Shown here piece after piece: positions 1-8,767 of a DNA stretch of 34,313 nucleotides. Every line of letters starts with the position of its first letter. Positions within the stretch are counted from its first letter, which is position 1. Both the position numbers and the translations under genes were made by a program. The notes beneath the pieces were generated by a model. The model was not told where the DNA came from. It made no database searches and worked only from the letters and a program-made list of their open reading frames with translations. The stretch spans positions 1 through 34,313 of the forward strand of contig CAYVTA010000010.1 of the NCBI GenBank assembly GCA_964454355.1, written 5' to 3'. This DNA comes from UBA1081 sp964454355. Its GTDB lineage: Bacteria; Bacillota; Clostridia; Oscillospirales; Acutalibacteraceae.

Positions 1-2
1 TT

Positions 3-851
3 GATGAAGTTTATAAGTATATTGGTGATTCAGCGGCTGAAGAAGATGATGATGACTCAATCAAGGTGGCAATTATTGGTAAGCCTAATGTAGGCAAGTC
101 TTCACTTGTAAATGCTATCTGTGGAGAGGAGCGTGTTATTGTTTCAAATATAGCCGGCACCACACGTGATGCGACCGATACTGCAGTTGAAAATCAGTAT
201 GGTAAATTTCTTCTGATTGACACAGCAGGACTACGCAGAAAGTCTAAAGTTGATGATACCATTGAGAAATACAGTGTTATGAGAGCTGTTATGGCAGTTC
301 AGAGGGCAAATGTCTGCATTATAATGATTGATGCTACTGAAGGCTTTACAGAGCAGGATTCAAAGATAGCAGGTATTGCTCATGAAGAAGGCAAAGGCTG
401 CATTATTGTAGTTAACAAATGGGATGCTGTTGAAAAAGACGGAAAGACAATGGATTCATATCGTAAAAAGCTTATGAACGACTTTTCTTTCATGTCATAT
501 GCTCCGATTATGTTCATTTCAGCAAAAACGGGACTTAGACTTAATAAACTTTTTGAGATGATAAATATTGTTGATGCTCAGAATGCAATGCGTATCAGAA
601 CAGGCAGACTTAATGAGATTCTTGCTGATGCACAGACAAGAGTCCAGCCGCCCACAGATAAGGGTAAAAGGCTGAAGATTTATTACATGACACAGCCTTC
701 AACGAGACCGCCTACATTCGTTTGTTTTGTCAATAATAAAGAGTTGTTTCATTATAGCTATCAAAGATATATTGATAACAGAATTCGTGAAGTTTTCGGT
801 CTTGAAGGTACTCCTACAAGATATATTATTCGTGAACGAGGCGAAAAATAA
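3..851 (+). CDS. der: Ribosome-assembly GTPase Der (EngA), C-terminal part, 5'-truncated by the window edge
   Basis: The reading frame is open from the first bases of the window, so only the 3' part of the gene is present. An acidic linker (AAEEDDDDS) is followed by a complete second GTPase domain: P-loop GKPNVGKSS, a switch I threonine in AGTTRDA, G3 DTAGLRR, G4 NKWD and G5 SAKTG. The roughly 90 C-terminal residues (from about TGRLNEIL to the end RYIIRERGEK) match the KH-like domain that closes Der proteins. Der has two tandem GTPase domains and acts in maturation of the 50S ribosomal subunit; the first domain lies upstream of the window. A GTG at 66 could be taken as a start, but it falls just before the P-loop inside the continuous frame and is not the real start. 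A hairpin terminator follows directly. Confidence 0.95.
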   Translation, partial: DEVYKYIGDSAAEEDDDDSIKVAIIGKPNVGKSSLVNAICGEERVIVSNIAGTTRDATDTAVENQYGKFLLIDTAGLRRKSKVDDTIEKYSVMRAVMAVQRANVCIIMIDATEGFTEQDSKIAGIAHEEGKGCIIVVNKWDAVEKDGKTMDSYRKKLMNDFSFMSYAPIMFISAKTGLRLNKLFEMINIVDAQNAMRIRTGRLNEILADAQTRVQPPTDKGKRLKIYYMTQPSTRPPTFVCFVNNKELFHYSYQRYIDNRIREVFGLEGTPTRYIIRERGEK

Positions 852-856
852 AACGA

Positions 857-894
857 GGGACTGTCTCACAAAAAAAAGTGAGACGGGCCCTTTT
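857..894 (+). terminator. Intrinsic terminator after der
   Basis: GTCTCAC (863-869) and GTGAGAC (878-884) form a perfect stem around an A-rich loop. Outer GGG/CCC pairing is also possible, and TTTTATT follows. The converging GH36 gene on the minus strand ends at 979. Confidence 0.85.
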
Positions 895-978
895 ATTGTT
901 AATTGATTATACCATTCTTGCATATTATATTTGACTGAAATTTTAGTATAAAAATTTTTAAGTTAATAGCTCTACGTT

Positions 979-2703
979 TTATTTTTTTGTTATAAAAATC
1001 ATTCCTGCTGTCGGTATATTTAATTCTTCAAGATTGGAATTTATTATTCCGGTTGAAACTTTTTCACCCTTGCAGTTTATAACTAAATATTCAAAACCAC
1101 TTGCATTCTTGATAATCAGGCTTTCAGTTGCCGTAGCATTTACAGCTACAGTTTCTTTTGTTTTTATCGGAATAACAGTATCGGAATAAGCAGTGTAAAC
1201 AGCTTTATCATTTAACTGAGAACAAACAAGACTATATTCACTTTCAGGATTTGTTGCTGTAAGCTTACCATCGATAAGAACATTCTGCCATTCTTTCCAG
1301 AATGAAATATAGTATTTAAGCATATCATAATGGTCTTGAGGCAGCTTCTCTATTCTCATCGAAATCTGCGGAACACTGAAAAGCACACTAGTGAATTGCA
1401 AAGCTGCATTTTGGACTGTATCATCATAATTCCACATGATCATATCTGAATGAACAGCAGTTTTTCCGGAAGTGTAGCGAAGATTAACTATATTGAATCG
1501 GTTTTTCAGGATATCACATGGACAGTCACCGACACGAAGCATATTGCCGTATTTTCTTATTGAAGGACCTACATATGATTGACGAAATTCAATAAGAATG
1601 TCGGGGTTTATCGCTGTGAGTCTTTTTTTTACTTCAGACATTAGAGCATGGAGCGAATCTTCTAATGACTGAAAATCTCTGTTTTTGTCATATTCAAGAG
1701 ATTTTCCTTTTAGCTCAAAAGAATCAATAAAATCAAGCTTTAAACCGTCGAGATGCCAGTTTCTAACTGAGGATTCATATATACTGCAAAGATATTCCCT
1801 CACTTTTTTGTATCTTGGATCAAGAGAAAAGAAGTCTGCACGATTACCAGTTTTATCAAGTAACATTTCCTTGAATTCATTAAATTTCTTTGAATGTATG
1901 CCAACAAATGGAACTGAGTACCAAAGCATTACTTTCATTCCGATTGAATGAATATCACTAACAAGCTTAGTCATATCACCCATTTTTTTCTCAGCTACTT
2001 CCCAGTCACCGCAATAGGCATATCCACGGTTGTTATCATCGGTCTGCCAACCGTCATCAATAATCACAGTTTCCATTCCCAATTGTTTTGATAGTTTACA
2101 TTCTTTTAGAATTTCATCTTTATCCAGCATTTGATGAAAACTATACCAAAGTGAATCCATAGGGAGTCTTGCTGCTTCCGGGATATAGGCTGATGTGTAA
2201 CCGCATTCATTTTCCCACCAATCTGTGACATTATAAATACTGTCATAATAAGGAATGTCATTCATATCGAGGCGAATTACAGCATTGTACTTATCTTTTG
2301 GTGCAGTTGGTAATGTGAAAAATGTTATCTGACAAAGTATGGTTGCATCTTCTTCATGAATTCCGGTTCCGATTTCTATTGGTGTGTCAACATCTGAAAC
2401 AGCTATATTTAGCCTGTTTCTTCCTGTTCTTGAAATAAGCTGCTGTTCCGGCATCCAAGAAGCAAGACGAGATTTTACAATTTTTGGACCCCAATCAAAA
2501 TATAGACCATGAATATCTCCCATTGAAGGATTCCAAGTGAAAGCACAGTCCTTGGCACTAAAATACCATGTTATAGAAAATTTTTCAGGAATTTCATCTT
2601 TAGGCAATGACATATTTACTGTTAGAAAGAGAATATTTCCAACTTGTTTTTTATTTAGGGTAATTTTAGCATTTTTATTACCGCCGGATATTTTAAAATT
2701 CAT
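979..2703 (-). CDS. GH36-family alpha-galactosidase
   Basis: This is a 574-residue retaining glycosidase expected to release terminal alpha-galactose from raffinose-type sugars or galactomannan side chains. An N-terminal beta-rich domain (about 1-170) precedes a (beta/alpha)8 barrel. VIIDDGWQTDDN (about 213-224) and the nucleophile strand GLKLDFIDSF, with Asp324, match the Melibiase/GH36 pattern. Asp393 in RVGDCPCD is the likely acid/base; the 69-residue gap is similar to the family spacing. There is no signal peptide, so it is probably cytoplasmic. The length resembles compact GH36 enzymes rather than the roughly 730-residue lactobacillar ones. The ATG is set by AAGGAG six bases upstream. 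It lies downstream of the GDPD-like gene on the same strand and may be cotranscribed. GH36 also includes other alpha-galactosyl-active enzymes, so the exact substrate is open. Confidence 0.88.
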   Translation of the reverse strand: MNFKISGGNKNAKITLNKKQVGNILFLTVNMSLPKDEIPEKFSITWYFSAKDCAFTWNPSMGDIHGLYFDWGPKIVKSRLASWMPEQQLISRTGRNRLNIAVSDVDTPIEIGTGIHEEDATILCQITFFTLPTAPKDKYNAVIRLDMNDIPYYDSIYNVTDWWENECGYTSAYIPEAARLPMDSLWYSFHQMLDKDEILKECKLSKQLGMETVIIDDGWQTDDNNRGYAYCGDWEVAEKKMGDMTKLVSDIHSIGMKVMLWYSVPFVGIHSKKFNEFKEMLLDKTGNRADFFSLDPRYKKVREYLCSIYESSVRNWHLDGLKLDFIDSFELKGKSLEYDKNRDFQSLEDSLHALMSEVKKRLTAINPDILIEFRQSYVGPSIRKYGNMLRVGDCPCDILKNRFNIVNLRYTSGKTAVHSDMIMWNYDDTVQNAALQFTSVLFSVPQISMRIEKLPQDHYDMLKYYISFWKEWQNVLIDGKLTATNPESEYSLVCSQLNDKAVYTAYSDTVIPIKTKETVAVNATATESLIIKNASGFEYLVINCKGEKVSTGIINSNLEELNIPTAGMIFITKK

Positions 2704-2864
2704 TTTTTACTCCTTGCTTAGGCTATGAAACGAACCTATTATGCCTTATAAACAATAATTATCCGTCTGAATTCTCTCATCACTTGGAATACGACAGTAT
2801 CCTTGTGTTCTTCGATTCCTAATCAGCCCACGTTATTTATTTTTAATTGTTTAATTCTTATTTT

Positions 2865-3536
2865 TTATGAACAGTTTGATACAGATATAATATTTTTTAC
2901 GATAATTGGTCTTTTCGTTGTAATGTTGTCGGGAGAAATATTAAGAGTTTTTCTTATATCATCATCTGTATTGCACGTCCAGATTGAAACCAACAGCCCG
3001 TGGTTATGGAAAACATCAATAAGTTCTTTTGTTACATTATTGTGCTGACAGTTTATACCAATTGCATCACAATTTTTGACTTTTTTGACCAGCGAAAGGA
3101 GATATTCAGTCGTATGGTCTTTTATTGGTGCTACATCCATGTTGAGATAATACGATATTTCGGGAGTTTCCTTTGCTGCTTCTGTATCGTCAGCATATAT
3201 TCCTGTGTAAAAAATTCTGTCAAGCACATCGTACTTTTTTGCAAGGATCGGAATGATTTTAAGATTATTCGTTTGTTTAATATCAATATTGCAACGCATT
3301 TTTTTATAGCGTGCAAGCGTTTGGAATGCTTCTTCGAGAGTTGGTTCGCCTCCGGTGGGTGTGTTATGAGAAAGAATTGGTATTCCATTCTCGTCGAAGC
3401 GTACATCTACTTCAAAAATATCTGCACCGCACTCAAATGACTTTATTATAGACTCAATTGAATTTTCAGGTGTATCTTCACAGCCGGTGTGGGCAGTTAT
3501 TGTAAAATTATCAGGTAAATTAAAAAAATTGCTCAT
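2865..3536 (-). CDS. Glycerophosphodiester phosphodiesterase-like protein (divergent active site)
   Basis: The 223 residues match the GDPD/UgpQ TIM-barrel family, which hydrolyses glycerophosphodiesters to glycerol 3-phosphate and an alcohol. Visible motifs are AHTG (His16), TPENS, FEVDVRFDENG (Glu42, Asp44) and LSHN (His57). The HRG arginine found in most members is Thr17 here, and the usual ExK pair is DIK (Asp85, Lys87), so substrate or activity may differ from classical GlpQ/UgpQ. There is no signal peptide. It lies between the GH36 gene and the divergent sugar-symporter gene, so it may be part of the carbohydrate locus. An SD-like GAGGGA lies upstream of the ATG. Family assignment is firm; function is not. 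Confidence 0.8.
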   Translation of the reverse strand: MSNFFNLPDNFTITAHTGCEDTPENSIESIIKSFECGADIFEVDVRFDENGIPILSHNTPTGGEPTLEEAFQTLARYKKMRCNIDIKQTNNLKIIPILAKKYDVLDRIFYTGIYADDTEAAKETPEISYYLNMDVAPIKDHTTEYLLSLVKKVKNCDAIGINCQHNNVTKELIDVFHNHGLLVSIWTCNTDDDIRKTLNISPDNITTKRPIIVKNIISVSNCS

Positions 3537-3589
3537 TTAGTATCCCTCAATTTTTTGATTTTTGCGATTGCAGAATTATTTGCAAAATT

Positions 3590-3618
3590 AATATATCATT
3601 AAAATAACAGAAAATCAA
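3590..3618 (-). promoter_or_regulatory. Sigma-A promoter for the GDPD-like gene
   Basis: On the minus strand, -35 TTGATT (3613-3618), a 17-base spacer and -10 TATATT (3590-3595), about 55 bases before the ATG. Confidence 0.55.
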
Positions 3619-3896
3619 TCAAAAGACTACATTTTATTAATAATAGCTTGATTTTATGATTTATAAAAACTATAATATAACAAAAAATTTCTTTGAAAGA
3701 TTATTTAGTTACTAATGTATTAAAAATACTGAAAAGTATTTCAACAATCTTATATTGTAAATAAAAGCTTATAATTAAATGAAAAGAGCTTGATGTACTT
3801 TCATAATTTATATTGTAGAAGTACAGTCTTTTTTTACAAAAAAATATAAGGTAAAATTGACTAAAAATTCACTAATATATTTGTAGAGTGGTACAG

Positions 3897-3925
3897 TTGA
3901 ACATTGCATTAAAAAATGGTAAAAT
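3897..3925 (+). promoter_or_regulatory. Sigma-A promoter for the sugar symporter
   Basis: -35 TTGAAC (3897-3902), 17-base spacer, -10 TAAAAT (3920-3925). The AGGAGG ribosome-binding site follows at 3941-3946. Confidence 0.55.
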
Positions 3926-3954
3926 AATAAAATAATATATAGGAGGAATTATGT

Positions 3955-5433
3955 ATGTCTGACAAAGCAAATAAAAAATATATGAAAAAATCGGAAATTA
4001 TTACCTTCGGTATCGGACTTTTTGGCATTGCTCTTCTTACAGGATGGATGCCTGATTATACTGCAACATTTTTTGCAGACTTTGCTTTTAAGGGAAAAGG
4101 TTTTGATTCGGATACAATGTCCACCATTATTTCAATGGTTTTTCTTGTTGCCGGTATAGTAGGTGCAATATGTGAGCTTGTTATTGGTTACCTTGTTGAC
4201 AACACAAGAACAAAATTCGGTAAAGTTAAGCCTTGGGTTGGTTTTGGTGTTATACCGCTTGCGCTTATATCTATGCTTGTTTTTGTTGCCCCCAATACTG
4301 ATAGCCAAATACTTGCAATAATTTGGATGTTTGTTATTTATTCTGTATATACAGCGGCTTGCTGTGCAGTTGAAAGCCCTGCAAACTGTTTTGGAGCTCT
4401 TTGTTCTCCAAATCCGTCAGAACGTTCGAGTGCCATTTCAATTGCATCTTTTTTGCGTTCAATCGGTCAATCCGGTGGCATGGTTGTTGTTATGGTTGTT
4501 GGACTTGTTATGAAAGCGGTTATGGGACAGCAACAGTATAAAAATGCTGAAGGACAGGGATTGGATCTTATTATTTCTACAGCTATTTGTGCACTGGGGC
4601 TTATACTTTTTGTAATGATATTCTTTGTTAATAACAAAGAACGTGTTCCTTTTACTCAAGAAAAGGTAAGCCTTAAAGATGCTGTTAAGGTCGTATTTAC
4701 AAATAAAAATCTTCTTATGGTATCGCTCACCAAGCTTTGTGGCTTCGGACGAGGTGTTTATGGTACTGTATCTCTTTACATAGCTATTTATCTTCTCGGC
4801 TCAAAAGACCTTAAGCTTGCTTTGCTTTTACCTATGGGAATAGGTACTGCAGTCGGCACTTTGCTTGTAAACATGGTTCTCAAGAAATTTTCCACAAAAC
4901 AGACATTTATACTTTTCAGTGTTTACGGAGCATCTTCTCTTGCGATTCTTTTCCTTGTCTCAAGAGGTGTTGGTTTTAACGATGGTCTAATTATCCCGTT
5001 CCTCATTTTAAACTTTTTCTGCGGCCTTCAGCATGGTAATACAAATGTTACACCTAATATTATGATTGCTGACTGTGTGGATGAGATTGAATATAAAACA
5101 GGTAAGAGACAGGAAGGTCTTGCTTATGCAGGCTATGGACTGTTTTCTAAAATTGCATCCGCTTTTACAAAAGCTCTCGGTCCTTGGCTGCTTTATACAT
5201 GGTCAGGCTATATGGTTTCAACCGATGCAAATGTTGCTTATGCGACTCAGACTGACACTACACTCAATAAGCTTCTTATGATTTATACAATTATCCCAGC
5301 TATATTTGTTGTTTTACAGGCCGTGCCAATCCTTTTCTATGATATGGTAGGAGAGAAGAAAGAAATGATTACAAAGACACTTATAGAGCGTCGTGAATCG
5401 GTAGGAATACCTGTTGATTCTAATAATGTTTAA
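3955..5433 (+). CDS. GPH-family sugar:cation symporter (MFS_2, MelB-like)
   Basis: A 492-residue polytopic membrane protein with about twelve hydrophobic segments. GYLVDNTRTKFGKVKPWVG, after the second or third helix, resembles the glycoside-pentoside-hexuronide signature (D..R...G..RPW), and the overall layout is like MelB, XynB and similar symporters. Members import di- or oligosaccharides or glycosides with Na+ or H+. Flanking alpha-galactosidase genes on both sides make an alpha-galactoside such as melibiose or raffinose the likely cargo, but this is inferred from context only. The ATG at 3955 is supported by AGGAGGAATT upstream; an ATG at 3951 hits a stop after three codons. The next gene begins 17 bases after the stop with its own strong SD, so the two are probably cotranscribed. 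Confidence 0.85.
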   Translation: MSDKANKKYMKKSEIITFGIGLFGIALLTGWMPDYTATFFADFAFKGKGFDSDTMSTIISMVFLVAGIVGAICELVIGYLVDNTRTKFGKVKPWVGFGVIPLALISMLVFVAPNTDSQILAIIWMFVIYSVYTAACCAVESPANCFGALCSPNPSERSSAISIASFLRSIGQSGGMVVVMVVGLVMKAVMGQQQYKNAEGQGLDLIISTAICALGLILFVMIFFVNNKERVPFTQEKVSLKDAVKVVFTNKNLLMVSLTKLCGFGRGVYGTVSLYIAIYLLGSKDLKLALLLPMGIGTAVGTLLVNMVLKKFSTKQTFILFSVYGASSLAILFLVSRGVGFNDGLIIPFLILNFFCGLQHGNTNVTPNIMIADCVDEIEYKTGKRQEGLAYAGYGLFSKIASAFTKALGPWLLYTWSGYMVSTDANVAYATQTDTTLNKLLMIYTIIPAIFVVLQAVPILFYDMVGEKKEMITKTLIERRESVGIPVDSNNV

Positions 5434-5449
5434 GGAGGAAAGTGTAAAT

Positions 5450-6367
5450 ATGTCAACTAAAGAAAAAAACTTTAACACGAAGCTTTACGGTATCATTACT
5501 TTTGTTGCAATTGCTGCTGTACTTGTTGTTATTTGCATAGCAACTTTCAGTGCAAGATATACCGCTTTCCATCCTGAAGAAGTCGCAAAAACATATGTTG
5601 ACACAATCATTCAGACCGGTGATGGTTATAATGCGTACAAAAACACTATTGCAAGCTACGACAGTAAGTATGGCGATTATATACGCAAATATTACATATA
5701 TCCGGCAGTTTACAGAGATACAGATTATAAGCCCGGTGACAATACAGACGATTTTGTGGGTTATAATGATGAATCATACATGAGTGACACGACAGTAAAT
5801 GATGACGGTACGCTTAAAGGTAAGGTTATTGATGCTATGTATCCTTACTATGAACAGCTTATCGAAAGTTATGGATGGGATGATTATGATTCTATCTATA
5901 CAAAATATATCGAAAAGCTTATTGAAGTGCGTCAGAGTGTTTTTGGTGATAAGTATCTGAGTGATGATGTTTTCTTTACCGCTTTTGAATCAAATGTTTC
6001 AACATATGGCGATAAGCTAACAGGAACAGAAGATGTGTTTGATGAGAATACCGGTGTTCAGTTAAATTTTGAATCAACAGGTATTTATGAAGCAGTTTAC
6101 GGAGAAAATTACAGATTAGTTGCTGTTACAGATGAACAGGTCGATATTGATATTGAACAGTATAAGACAGAATGCGATACAACAGTTTTTGAAACCTATG
6201 GTGTGTCAATTGATGACATTAGCGAAGTAAAGAGCATTACTGTATATGTTAAAGCGGCAGAAACAACACTTGCGACAATTAAAGTTGTTGTTGTAAAAAT
6301 TGGTATGTCATGGTATGTTGACAATACAGCAACAAATACGGGTGTTCTGTACACTTTTTATAAGTGA
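5450..6367 (+). CDS. Membrane-anchored protein of unknown function
   Basis: About 305 residues, not recognised. A lysine-rich N-terminus is followed by one hydrophobic segment (about residues 11-34), then a soluble, Tyr/Asp-rich domain predicted to be outside the cell. The C-terminal 80 residues are beta-rich (SITVYVKAAETTLATIKVVV...GMSWYVDN), like small secreted lipoprotein or NTF2-like folds, but this is only an impression. The frame is open further upstream (ATG at 5414), but AAGGAGGA at 5432-5439 and ATG at 5450 set the start and avoid overlap with the symporter gene. Tight coupling to the symporter suggests a transport- or surface-related role. A terminator follows, ending the two-gene unit. 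Confidence 0.75.
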   Translation: MSTKEKNFNTKLYGIITFVAIAAVLVVICIATFSARYTAFHPEEVAKTYVDTIIQTGDGYNAYKNTIASYDSKYGDYIRKYYIYPAVYRDTDYKPGDNTDDFVGYNDESYMSDTTVNDDGTLKGKVIDAMYPYYEQLIESYGWDDYDSIYTKYIEKLIEVRQSVFGDKYLSDDVFFTAFESNVSTYGDKLTGTEDVFDENTGVQLNFESTGIYEAVYGENYRLVAVTDEQVDIDIEQYKTECDTTVFETYGVSIDDISEVKSITVYVKAAETTLATIKVVVVKIGMSWYVDNTATNTGVLYTFYK

Positions 6368-6375
6368 AGAATTGA

Positions 6376-6405
6376 GAAAGTCGAGTAATCGGCTTTCTTT
6401 TTATA
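6376..6405 (+). terminator. Intrinsic terminator of the symporter/membrane-protein unit
   Basis: GAAAGTCG (6376-6383) pairs with CGGCTTTC (6390-6397) with one G-U pair across a six-base loop, then a T-rich tract. Confidence 0.8.
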
Positions 6406-6433
6406 TTTTTGTGCAGAAAATAATAAAATCTGA

Positions 6434-6461
6434 TTGATTTTTATGAAGAATCTGATATAAT
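6434..6461 (+). promoter_or_regulatory. Sigma-A promoter for the GH4/esterase unit
   Basis: -35 TTGATT (6434-6439), 16-base spacer, -10 TATAAT (6456-6461). It sits just downstream of the terminator, so the GH4 gene has its own start. Confidence 0.65.
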
Positions 6462-6497
6462 AAGCACAAAAAGTATTACTCTTAAGGAGGAATTTTT

Positions 6498-7817
6498 ATG
6501 AAAATTACATTTATGGGCGCAGGCAGTACCGTTTTTGCAAGAAATGTTATAGGTGATTGCATGTGTTCAGAAGCCTTGCGTGATTCAGTCTTCGCACTTT
6601 ATGACATAGATGGCGAAAGACTCAAAGAGAGTCAAACGATTCTTGAAGCCATGCGTAAGGCAAAAGGCGGCTATGGTAAGATTGAATGTTATCTGGGTGT
6701 AGAAAATAGAAAGGAAGCACTCAGAGGTGCAAACTTTGTCGTTAATGCAATTCAAGTTGGTCTTTATGATCCTTGTACTATTATCGATTTTGAAGTGCCT
6801 AAAAAATATGGCTTAAGACAGACAATAGGTGATACACTTGGAATAGGCGGAATAATGAGAGCACTCAGAACCATTCCTGTAATGGCTGATTTTGCTGCTG
6901 ATATGGAGGATGTATGTCCTGATGCATTCTTCCTTAATTATACAAATCCTATGGCTATGCTTTCGGGTTATATGCAGAGATATACCGGTGTTAAGACTGT
7001 AGGACTTTGTCACAGCGTGCAGACATGCTCCGGAGATCTTTTTAATCAGCTTGGTATGCAGGATAAGCTTGAAGGCAGAAAAGAACTTATTGCCGGTATA
7101 AACCACATGGCATGGCTCCTTGAAATAAAGGATAAGAACGGTGTAGACCTTTATCCTGAAATTAAAATCAGGATGATTGAAAAGCTTGAAGATCCTGAGT
7201 TTAGTAACAAAGTTCGTCTTGAATACATTAAACACTTCGGCTATTATTGTACTGAATCCAGCGAACATAATGCTGAATACAATATGTTTTACATAAAGAG
7301 TAAATATCCTGAGCTTATTGAAAAATACAATATTCCGCTTGATGAGTACCCCAGAAGATGCGTAAATCAGATTGCATCATGGAAAAAAGAATATGCTGAA
7401 ATGCTTGAAAAAGGCATAAAAGAGCATAATCGTTCAAATGAATACGCTTCTCATATTATGGAATCAATTGTGACAGACACTCCATACCAGATAGGTGGAA
7501 ATGTACTTAATGATGGAAGACTGATAACAAATCTTCCGCAAGAGGCTTGCGTAGAAGTTCCTTGTCTTATTAATGGTCAGGGCATACATCCTTGCTATGT
7601 TGGTGCATTGCCTGTTCAGTGTGCTGCAATGAACATGACAAATGTTAATGTGCAGTTGCTCACTATTGAAGCCGCAAAGACTCTTAAGAAGGAACACATA
7701 TATCAGGCTGCAATGCTCGATCCTCATACAGGCAGTGAGCTTGATATTGATACTATTAAAATAATGGTTGATGACCTTATTGAAACTCACGGTGATTATC
7801 TTCCAAAATATCACTAA
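6498..7817 (+). CDS. melA: GH4-family alpha-galactosidase (MelA type, NAD+/Mn2+-dependent)
   Basis: A 439-residue intracellular enzyme of glycoside hydrolase family 4, which cleaves by an oxidation-elimination mechanism with NAD+ and a divalent metal. The N-terminus MKITFMGAGS is the Rossmann dinucleotide loop. DTLGIGGIMRALRTIPV, LNYTNPMAM and GLCHSVQ are typical of the alpha-galactosidase/alpha-glucosidase branch. Cys171 and His203 (GINHMAW) are at the expected metal-ligand positions. The MelA-like motifs and the symporter and GH36 neighbours favour alpha-galactosidase over 6-phospho-glucosidase, and no PTS gene is near. AAGGAGG precedes the ATG. The esterase gene begins within about a dozen bases of the stop. 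Remaining doubt concerns substrate (alpha-galactoside, alpha-glucoside or galacturonide), not family. Confidence 0.88.
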   Translation: MKITFMGAGSTVFARNVIGDCMCSEALRDSVFALYDIDGERLKESQTILEAMRKAKGGYGKIECYLGVENRKEALRGANFVVNAIQVGLYDPCTIIDFEVPKKYGLRQTIGDTLGIGGIMRALRTIPVMADFAADMEDVCPDAFFLNYTNPMAMLSGYMQRYTGVKTVGLCHSVQTCSGDLFNQLGMQDKLEGRKELIAGINHMAWLLEIKDKNGVDLYPEIKIRMIEKLEDPEFSNKVRLEYIKHFGYYCTESSEHNAEYNMFYIKSKYPELIEKYNIPLDEYPRRCVNQIASWKKEYAEMLEKGIKEHNRSNEYASHIMESIVTDTPYQIGGNVLNDGRLITNLPQEACVEVPCLINGQGIHPCYVGALPVQCAAMNMTNVNVQLLTIEAAKTLKKEHIYQAAMLDPHTGSELDIDTIKIMVDDLIETHGDYLPKYH

Positions 7818-7829
7818 GAGGTGAGTCTA

Positions 7830-8762
7830 TTGGATAAATTGTATTTAAGAGGTCTTATAGGGCAGTATTGGTACAATTTTACGGAACTGCTGGCATACTG
7901 TATTCTTTACAGACCTACGCCCAAAAATCTGTTATATGAAAGAAAGATTAAATACGGGGAAGATAAATTACAGTATATAAATACATATACACGTAAGGAT
8001 ATTAATAATGAGAAGAAGCCCTTATTAATCTACATTCACGGAGGTGGCTGGATATCAGGACTCACAGGAATGAGAAACTCATATGTAAAGAACTGGGCAC
8101 AAAAGGGTTTTTACGTTGCATCAATAAGTTATTCATATGCACCTCAAAAGATTTTCCCTCATCAGCTCAAGGAGATATACGCCGCTATAGATTTTATTCT
8201 TGATAATGCAGAAAAGAATAAAATTGATACTGACAAAATCGTTATCGCAGGGGAGAGTGCGGGAGGATATTTTATATCCTATGTTGCATCCTGTATAAGT
8301 AATCCTCCGAGACTTGATAAGTTAGGTATAAATTTTAAACATCAAGATACTTTCAAAATTAATGCTCTTGTTGCTCATAGCGGATGTTATAATTTGTGCA
8401 GACTAACTGATGACAATAAAGAACAATCACATTTTCCCGATGTAAAAATGATGATAGAATCATTCATTGGAAAGGATTTGGAAAGTACAAAAAAACTACT
8501 TAACTCGGAAGAGGGAAGTATCTATTCTCCTGTGATAGACCATAATTTTCCTCCTTCATTTGTCGTGTGGACTGATAAGGATAAATTAAGATATGAAGCC
8601 TTTGATTTTTCAAAGGAATTGCAAGAGAATAATGTTCCGTTTTTGCTTTACAAGTCAGACGGAATTACAGGACTTCATGGATGGTCAATCGTAACGGTTT
8701 TCAAAAAGGCAAAAAAATGCTTTGATGCAACCATTGATTTTGTTTCACAATATCTTAATTAA
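7830..8762 (+). CDS. Alpha/beta-hydrolase esterase (HSL/BD-FAE-like)
   Basis: About 310 residues with the oxyanion motif YIHGGGW, the nucleophile elbow GESAGG, a candidate acid in WTDKDKLRYEAF and a C-terminal GLHGW histidine, i.e. a complete Ser-Asp-His set of the hormone-sensitive-lipase type. Such enzymes often remove acetyl groups from sugars or hydrolyse small esters. Coupling to the GH4 gene suggests carbohydrate de-esterification (inference). No signal peptide, so cytoplasmic. Start choice: a GTG at 7821 is in frame, but GAGGTGA (7818-7824) with five-base spacing points to the TTG at 7830. The gene ends at a bidirectional terminator. Confidence 0.8.
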   Translation: MDKLYLRGLIGQYWYNFTELLAYCILYRPTPKNLLYERKIKYGEDKLQYINTYTRKDINNEKKPLLIYIHGGGWISGLTGMRNSYVKNWAQKGFYVASISYSYAPQKIFPHQLKEIYAAIDFILDNAEKNKIDTDKIVIAGESAGGYFISYVASCISNPPRLDKLGINFKHQDTFKINALVAHSGCYNLCRLTDDNKEQSHFPDVKMMIESFIGKDLESTKKLLNSEEGSIYSPVIDHNFPPSFVVWTDKDKLRYEAFDFSKELQENNVPFLLYKSDGITGLHGWSIVTVFKKAKKCFDATIDFVSQYLN

Positions 8763-8767
8763 AAAAT

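Larger units (their letters stand above)
3537..3954. other. Divergent, very A+T-rich intergenic region between the GDPD-like and symporter genes
   Basis: 418 bases without a gene. They hold a minus-strand promoter for the GDPD gene (3590-3618), a plus-strand promoter for the symporter (3897-3925), a terminator-like inverted repeat (TGTACTT 3794-3800 / AAGTACA 3819-3825, then seven T), and an approximate direct repeat TTGTAGA...GTACAGT at 3813-3827 and 3881-3897. No coding capacity was recognised. Confidence 0.7.
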
